Shown: positions 57,487 through 64,000 of the stretch, one piece after another | Layout of the letters: every line of letters begins with the position of its first letter | Numbering within the stretch: position 1 is the stretch's first letter | Program-made: the position numbers and the translations under genes | Source of the DNA: Diospyros lotus | Lineage: Eukaryota; Streptophyta; Magnoliopsida; Ericales; Ebenaceae | NCBI RefSeq assembly: GCF_014633365.1 | Contig: NC_068344.1 | Span: 35,276,670-35,340,669 of the forward strand | Reading direction: 5' to 3' | Length of the DNA stretch: 64,000 bases | Notes under the pieces: generated by a model | Told to the model about the DNA's origin: nothing | Database searches by the model: none | The model's input: only the letters and a program-made list of their open reading frames with translations

Positions 57487-58450
57487 AATAACTATTCTAA
57501 TAAGTGTGATAGAAGAACTTGCTATCGCATTAGGACTTGGCACAATTAACAATAAAATGTAATGGCATAAATCATAATCTAAAATTGAAAGTAAAGGAGG
57601 AAAGTTTAATGCAATTAACCAAATAAAAGTCTAATCTTATACTTGTAACACCGATATTTTATAACTTTAAGCCAACATTGAATAGTTTCTCATTTTTACT
57701 TTTTTTTTTATTTTCCCTAATCTATAATCAATATTAGATCAAAGGACTTATCTAAATTTGAGATTGATTATTACTTATTAACTAGGCCGACCCTTATTCT
57801 CATACATACAAAAAAAATAATTTATTTTTAGCTAAATCTACTATGATAATGGTGATTTGATAATATCTCTCTTTTTATATATTAGATATATATATATGTA
57901 TGTATTTATCTATCTATCTCTCGTCTCTATCTCTCTAACTTGGGTTTCAATTGAAACCCAAATCAAGTGAGTTCCAATCGCAAGACAATAGGATTTCTTC
58001 TTTTTTGTCGGAAGATACCCATCTATCTCTCTCTATGTTTCTCTCTCACTTTATATTCATTTTTTGTGTACATATCTCTCTTTATGGGTTTCAAGTGATG
58101 AGGTTTCTCTCTATTGTCAATTGTCTACAATCAACAACAAGAAGAAACCCCCTCTTTTTATCTCTCTCCTTCTCTATTTTTGTTTCTTTAGATTCTGATC
58201 AAAAGCTAGAGCAATAGGGAGAAACCTTATCTTTTTTCCTCTTTCTCTTTCATTCTAATACAAAGGTGATGGGGGACAACAATAGCAACTAACCATCCCA
58301 ATAATTTTTTTTTTTTAATTTGTGTATAATTATGATATATGGAGAGAATACGGACATTTTTGAAATTTAAAATAGTTAATATTAGTTAAGTAATGACAAG
58401 GTATTTAGTGTTATGTAATATATAAAGTTAAAAGAAGTCAATAATATATT
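57487..58450. repeat. Downstream block of a third NLR unit
   Basis: 57500-57840 matches 30850-31195, and 57840-58450 matches 42440-43110. It therefore belongs downstream of the NLR relic at 54585. The Copia LTR starts inside the shared phrase 'gtcaataatatattt'. The frame at 57951-58217 corresponds to that at 42527-42871 and is not preserved. Confidence 0.65.
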
Positions 58451-59175
58451 TGTTGAAACGAGCGGAAGACTCAAATAGAACTGATTGCAAAAATCATTCT
58501 CAAAATCCAAATGATTCGAAAGAAAGAGAAACACCCACACACTTACGCAATAAAATAGAACGCAAGCAAATCAGAACAAAGAAAACAGAAATAAAAAGAT
58601 GACACAAAAGATTTACCGTGGTTTACCCTAGAATAGGGCTACATCCAAGTTGAGCTCAGGAAAAAAGAACTCATTGCAATATTTCGAGTAAGGTTACAAT
58701 CTTACTACATACAAACTGTACATCAATGATTCCTCTAACAAAATAGCTTCACAATTATCAAATATAGGTTAGAAGCAAACCTAGAAACCAAAGATTACAA
58801 CGAGAACATAAAAGATTCAAAAAATAAAACTTTGCTCACCAAACGAACCAAAACCCTTCTCCGATTTCTCTTCCCTATTTTCTCTCTCTCTTTCTGTGAT
58901 TTTCTTCATCTACTTACCATCCCGAGGCACTGTAAGATAAATATGAGATTTGAGCAACTGGGATTTGATCCAATAAAGGCAGCATCAACGGCCATCAGTT
59001 GATCGTATAACACGATTAACATAAATGGGGTAAAGGACAATCAAGAGGCATCGGGCAGAGGTGCAGCCTTGATAGTTGCCAAGTGGCCTTCCATCAGCCG
59101 TCCAAAATGGGTAACTGAGGTTGCCAACTTTACCCTCCATCAAGACAACATCGTATTGATGCTTCACACATAACA
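58451..59175 (-). repeat. Copia 3' LTR
   Basis: 725 bp, TGTTGAAACG...CATAACA on the plus strand. Next to it the minus-strand purine tract AGGTAGAGAT (59176-59185) is the expected polypurine tract. A second, partial copy lies at 62896-63487. Confidence 0.7.
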
Positions 59176-59410
59176 ATCTCTACCTTGAAGCATCAAGATG
59201 AGAGAGAAGCTATTCCCTAGAAATAGTGCAACATGCTTCAATTTCCCACTATCATAACTCATGTCAGTTAACGAATTAACCGACTTCAATGTGCAGTAAG
59301 CCCAAGCAATGCTTGAACTTGGCAGCAGTTAGAGCCTTGGTCCCCATATCAGCTAGATTGTCCTCGGTTGATACTTTCTTAATAACCACAGTTTCAGTTG
59401 CTATCAGTTC

Positions 59411-61598
59411 TCAGACAAAGTGATACTTAACATCTACATGCTTAGTCCTTTCATGATACATAGGATTTTTACAAAGGTGGATAGCACTTTGACTATCTGA
59501 GAATACCACCACTTTGCTTTGAAGCAAATTAATTTCACTTAAGAGGCCTTGAAGCCATATGGCTTCTTTAAAGGCATCTGTAATGGCCACGTACTCTGCC
59601 TCAGTCAAAGACAATGTAACCAGGGGCTGCAATTGTGATTTCCAACTGATGCAATTACCTCCCAATGTAAAGAAGTATGTTGTAGTGGATTTTCTGGAGT
59701 TGTTATCACCTGCAAAATCTGAATCTACGAATCTTACAAGATCAAGTGTATCATATCTTATTTAATAACATAAACCAATATTAACATAACCATTAATGTA
59801 TCTTAACAAGTATTTCAAGGCATCCCAATGAGGTTTTCTAGGGTTTGATATAAATCTACTTAGTAATGAAATTGAATGAGCAAGGTCAGGCCTAGTACTG
59901 ATCATAGAATACATAATGGTTCTAATTGCATTTGCATATGGAACATTTTCCATCTTAATGATTTCAGAATATGAAGTGGGACACTGTGCCTTAGAAAGAA
60001 GAAAATGACCGGCTAAGGGGACCATTACAGATTTATAATTATTCATTCCAAATTTTTGCATAGCTTTTAACAAGTAATCATGTTGCTGTATTTTTAAATT
60101 GAAACTACTTCTATTTCTTTCTATTCTCATTCCTAGAATTTTCTTAGTATGCCCTAAGTCCTTCATGTCAAATTTCATATTTAACATAGATTTTAATTCA
60201 CTGATTTTGGACTTGGATTTGCTAATTAACAAAATATCATCTACATATAGCAACAAGTAGATAGGAATATCTAAAAGCATAAAATAGAAGCAGTTATCAT
60301 ATTGACTTCTAACAAAATCAATTTATGTTACAAAATGGTCAAATTTTTTGTACCATTGTCTAGATGACTATTTTAGACCATACAACGATTTCTTTAATAA
60401 ACAAACATGGTGAGGTTTAATTGAGTCAATATATCCAACAGGTTGAACCATATATATTTGTTTATCTAAGTCACCATACAGGAAGACAGTTTTAACATCT
60501 AGTTGTTCAAATTCAAGATCAAAATGGACAGTAACAGCAAGCATTAAATAGATAGTTTTAAACTTGACAACTGGAGAAAATATTTCATTATAATTTATTC
60601 CCTCTCTTTGGGTAAAACCCTTAGCAACTAACCTTACTTTGTATTTAATTGGTTCAGAGGGAGACATACCTTCATTTAGTTTGTACAGCCACTTACATTA
60701 AATTAACTTTTGATTTTCTGGTCTGGGAACCAGTTCCCACGTTCCATTTGTAGCAAGAGATGCCATTTCCTCATCCATGGCTTACTGCCATCTAACACTG
60801 TCTTGAGAGTTGACATCCTCCTCATATGTAGAAGGCTCACTGTCCCTCAATTCATAACCTGCAACCAATGCATAGTACACTAGATCCGAATAAGCATACC
60901 TAGAGGGTGGTCTTACCATCCTCCTACTCCTATCCCTGCCTAGTTGATAGTCACTAAGATCTTGTTGGGGGGCACTAGTTTATTCCTCCTCAATCTTAGG
61001 GTCATCTATTTGTTCCTCATGATCAGAATTGTGATTAGATGTATGATCAGTAGGGGATGCAACATCTCCCAAATTTGGTTCAAGTATGGCTGGGGCACTA
61101 GACATGTCATTACCTACAGCTAGTTGTTCCACCTGAAGTTGAGTGTCCTCTAGGATGGCATGATCATATAATTTTCTCTTCTCATTAGGTTCTTCTGTGT
61201 TTGTTATCTTACAACGGAATTTGGCTTCATTGAATATGACATCTCTACTGATGATTATCCTAACTCCACCTGAATGCCTATCGCAAACACACATTTTTTG
61301 GATCTGGGTTCTAACTTACCTTGAGATTGATGAGCATACACCTCACAACCAAAAACTCTTAGATATTTTAAGTTTACTTTCTTACCAGTCCATATTTCTT
61401 CATGGTATTTAAAATTTAACATTGTTAAAGAGCTTTTATTGATTAGGTGAGAGACAGTTGAAAGTGCCTCACCCCAAAAGGATTTAGGCATACCTGAAGT
61501 AAATAGAAGACACCTAACTTTTTCAAGTAGGGTTCTATTCGTTCTTTCAGCCACCCCATTTTGCTGGGGTGTATTTCTAACTGTCTTAAGAGATGAGG
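59411..61598 (-). pseudogene. Ty1/Copia pol remnant (integrase end, RT, RNase H)
   Basis: Minus-strand order: integrase C-terminal part from TPQQNGVAERTNRTL (about 61575) to RVFGCEVYAHQ (61255-61554); linker (60980-61294); RT N-terminal part with KARLVAKGF-like [14 protein letters not shown] and [10 protein letters not shown] (60368-60667); RT core with the YVDDIL catalytic motif (59762-60280); RNase H with SLTEAEYVA, DSQSAI and RTKHVDVKYH (59411-59665). In-frame stops interrupt RT at about 60363 and 60318, and there are further stops between RT and RNase H. Gag, protease and the integrase catalytic core are missing; the sequence changes abruptly near 61598. Confidence 0.85.
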
Positions 61599-62895
61599 CT
61601 TACAACCTAATATTTCTCTATCTCGGTGACAACGTTATTCGAAAGGTAGATGGTATGTCTAACCCTATTAATCTTTGGAACAAGTTTGATTCTTTATTTT
61701 CTGTTATGACTGCACCTAATCTTGTATATTTAAAAGCTGACTCTCGCAGTGGACTACACTGCTCACATTGTATTCTTTTAGCCATAACTTTCTGCCTCAA
61801 TATTATAATTGAGATCCATTTTTTGGGTTGTAAACTAGACGTCGAGGGATTTGATTTGATATATAATTTGGGATATTTTGGTTGTAAAATGAATCACAAA
61901 AGTCATATTTTAAAATGACATACCATATTAAAAGAATGAATTATCAAGTATGTGCTTACAAAGAGTTCATAATTGTAACAAAAGTGCCAAGATGATCAGA
62001 TGGGGCTCAACTTTAGATGAGGCATAGGATGCTCACATACATGTTTCACATGCATGATATACTTATATGCACATTAACACACCTATTATTTTGCGTGGAG
62101 GAAAAGTAAAAAGATATCCTATAAAGAGGGAAGTGTAATACTGTGGGTTAGAGTCCCACTGCATTTGTACCCCATGGTGTGACTGTGGGTTAGAGTCCCC
62201 TAGCATCTATCATTGTGATGCGTAATACTATGGGTTAGAGTCCCATTGCAGCTATTCTAACTTGCCTGAAATGTGGTCAGGGCGAGGGTGGAAAGGGGTC
62301 CACGAGATGATGGAGTGTACATTTTACTTGGTAACATATGACATATGTTGATATGATATATATGGGATGCATGTATCGTTGAGTCCGAAATGCATAATGT
62401 AATCACACATGGTAAAATAAATTGGTTGTACGTTTATTTATGTCTCATTGTTTCCTACTGCCTTACTTTTTCATAAATTATACTTGATGGGTCTTGTGAC
62501 TCAATTTGTTTATTGTGTCAATCCAGATAAAGGGAAAGCGGCAGTGGGCGATGAGTCTAGTCACACCGGATGTTGGGAGATGCATAGTGTGTACAGAGTC
62601 ACCTCGGGCGAAGGATCCTAGGGAGTGTTTTGTTTCTTTTTAGCAGGGAATGGAAAACAATTGTCTTAATGTAATTTTTGTTTCATGCCACCATATTTTC
62701 TTTTTATTGTGTGGGTGGCTAAACCCAAACCAAACATGTACTTAATGGTGTTGTATGAGTGTCAAGTTCTCTACGTTTAAATGTTAGTATAATGTCACGA
62801 AAGTACTGTTGGATGCTTTGTTTCCATTTCTTAGCAACCTTCTCACGGATTGCCTATGCTAACAGGTGCGTCGGGAGGCGAGTTGTGACATTACA
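61599..62895 (+). mobile_element. Chimeric retroelement debris: gag-like piece plus LTR 3' part
   Basis: 61620-61735 reads on the + strand as YLGDNVIRKVDG...LWNKFDSLFSVMTAPNLVYLK, resembling the LWNKL..LY....YLK region of Copia gag. From 61736 the text (ctacactg, gccataac, gagggatttgatttgat) matches 10922-11034, the family C region. It ends ...TGACATTACA at 62895. At 62135-62250 a GGGTTAGAGTCCC motif occurs three times. The element's start was not found. Confidence 0.45.
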
Positions 62896-63487
62896 AAAAT
62901 TATTCTCAGAATCCAAATGCTTCGGAAGAAAGAGAAACACCCACACGCTTATGCAATAAAATAGAACGCAAGCAAATCAAAACAAAGAAAACAGAAATAA
63001 GAAGAGGACACCAAAGATTTACCGTGGTTCACCCTGGAATAGGGTTACATCCACGTTGAGCTCAGGAAAAAAGAGCTCACTGCACTATTTTGAGTATGGT
63101 TATAATCTCACTACATACAAACTGTACATCAATGGTTTCTCTGACAAAATAGTCTCACAATCATCAAATACAAATTAGCAGCAAACCTAGGAACCAAAGA
63201 TTACAACGAGAACAGAAAAGATTCATAAAAGAAAACTTTACTCACCAAACGAATCAAAACCCTTCTTCGATTTCTCTTCCCCCTTTTCTCTCTCTCTCTT
63301 TCTGCAAATTTCTTCATCTACTTACCATCCTAAGGCACTGTAAGATAAATATGATATTTGAGCAGCTGGGATTTGATCCAATAAAAGCAGTATCGACGGC
63401 CATCAATCGATCGTATAACACGATTAACATAAAGGGGGCAAAGGACAATCAAAAGGCGTCGGGAAGAGGTGCAACCTTGATGGTTGC
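62896..63487 (-). repeat. Second Copia LTR copy, truncated
   Basis: Matches 58487-59085 of the Copia 3' LTR. It is cut on the left by an element ending TTACA (62895) and on the right by a family A LTR starting at 63488. By position it would be the 5' LTR of the Copia element, but it is separated from pol by foreign sequence. Confidence 0.65.
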
Positions 63488-64000
63488 TGTAATACCCCAT
63501 ATCTGTATGAGGTCACCGTGTAATTTAAGTGAATTTAAAATACCGAAAAAGGAGTTTGATAGTATAATAAATCGCCGAATCAACTGGAGGAAGTACCCCG
63601 GGACTTAGATGTCTAAAGAAAATGGTACATTAGTAACGAGCGTCCCGAGGAAAGAACTATGGTATCGAAAGAAATAAGATCGGGAATAGTTTTCGGTACA
63701 GGAAAAATACAGCTGTTGATTAGGTCGTAATACTGAATTGTTATAAACGACTTCCAAAAAGTCAACTGAGCATGTCAAGAACTAGTATTTGATGTATAGA
63801 ACAATCCTTAAGTAATTTCGGATTGAATCGAGTGGATTTAGGTCAAAACGATCAGTCGGGCCTAAGTGTAATTTTATAAATTTGCCCGAGGGAGGTCAAA
63901 ACGGTAATTTTTCAGAAGTTTCAAGGGGGAAATGAGAAGTACTAATCTTAGGGGTCCTAGTGATGGTGCTGGGAAGATCAGGGGCTTGAAGATAAGGACC
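63488..64000 (+). mobile_element. Family A LTR, + orientation, runs off the window
   Basis: Starts TGTAATACCCCATATC and parallels 8265-8660 and 35291-35760 ('gtatcgaaagaaataagatcgggaatagttttcgg' at 63662). Inserted in the Copia LTR at 'gatggttgc'. Its 3' end lies beyond the window. Confidence 0.7.

Noticed and set aside
59411..61598. Copia element as intact and active
   Set aside because: Several in-frame stops, missing gag, protease and integrase core, and a disrupted second LTR.
62100..62260. CRISPR-like array from the GGGTTAGAGTCCC repeats
   Set aside because: Only three units with unequal spacing in a plant retroelement context, and no cas genes.

Overview
The window looks like nuclear DNA of a flowering plant, most likely a eudicot. 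It is very AT-rich, packed with nested LTR retrotransposons, MITEs and SINEs, and carries plant-type CC-NBS-LRR (CNL) disease-resistance sequences. I see no prokaryotic gene organisation, rRNA or CRISPR. The species cannot be named from the sequence alone.

The gene-level theme is a decaying CNL resistance-gene cluster. Two nearly full-length paralogues lie on the + strand. NLR1 (27562-30165) is broken by one in-frame TAG. NLR2 (37880-41075) is broken by a 530-bp insertion flanked by a 5-6 bp direct repeat. Two older CNL relics lie at 5874-6525 and about 54585-55290. The copies share 5' leader modules, 3' noncoding exons with introns, and downstream blocks, so the region grew by repeated segmental duplication: 1-3000 matches 43288-43507 plus 51240-54460, and the downstream blocks at about 30.7-31.9, 41.0-43.1 and 57.5-58.4 kb match each other. 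A captured two-exon fragment of an unidentified gene is repeated at about 12.4, 23.0 and 33.9 kb.

Other gene debris: a Rab5/RABF2-like pseudogene (4024-4706), a ubiquitin-conjugating E2 fragment (43508-43648, -), two tRNA-Leu-like relics (31211-31287 and 49596-49675, both -), and two orphan first-exon candidates (48884-49043 and 56278-56458, both -). I find no gene that I would call intact and functional with confidence.

The rest is mostly mobile DNA. Three LTR families recur, named here for reference. Family A begins TGTAAYACYC and has a TATAAATAG box (8265, 17383 rev, 24817 rev, 34647 rev, 35291, 43850 rev, 63488). Family B is a roughly 0.6-0.7 kb LTR that begins TGTCATGG in one copy and TGTTATATG in another (53420; reversed at 20729 and about 11152). 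Family C begins TGTAACGACCC and carries GTCGAC hairpins (6982; 57486 rev). A minus-strand Ty3/Gypsy element (14274-21593) has a duplicated LTR-PBS-gag leader and is interrupted by a family A LTR, which itself holds a family B LTR. A minus-strand Copia element occupies 58451-61598. Several small elements have clear target-site duplications, and for some a paralogous empty site in the duplicated block confirms the insertion.
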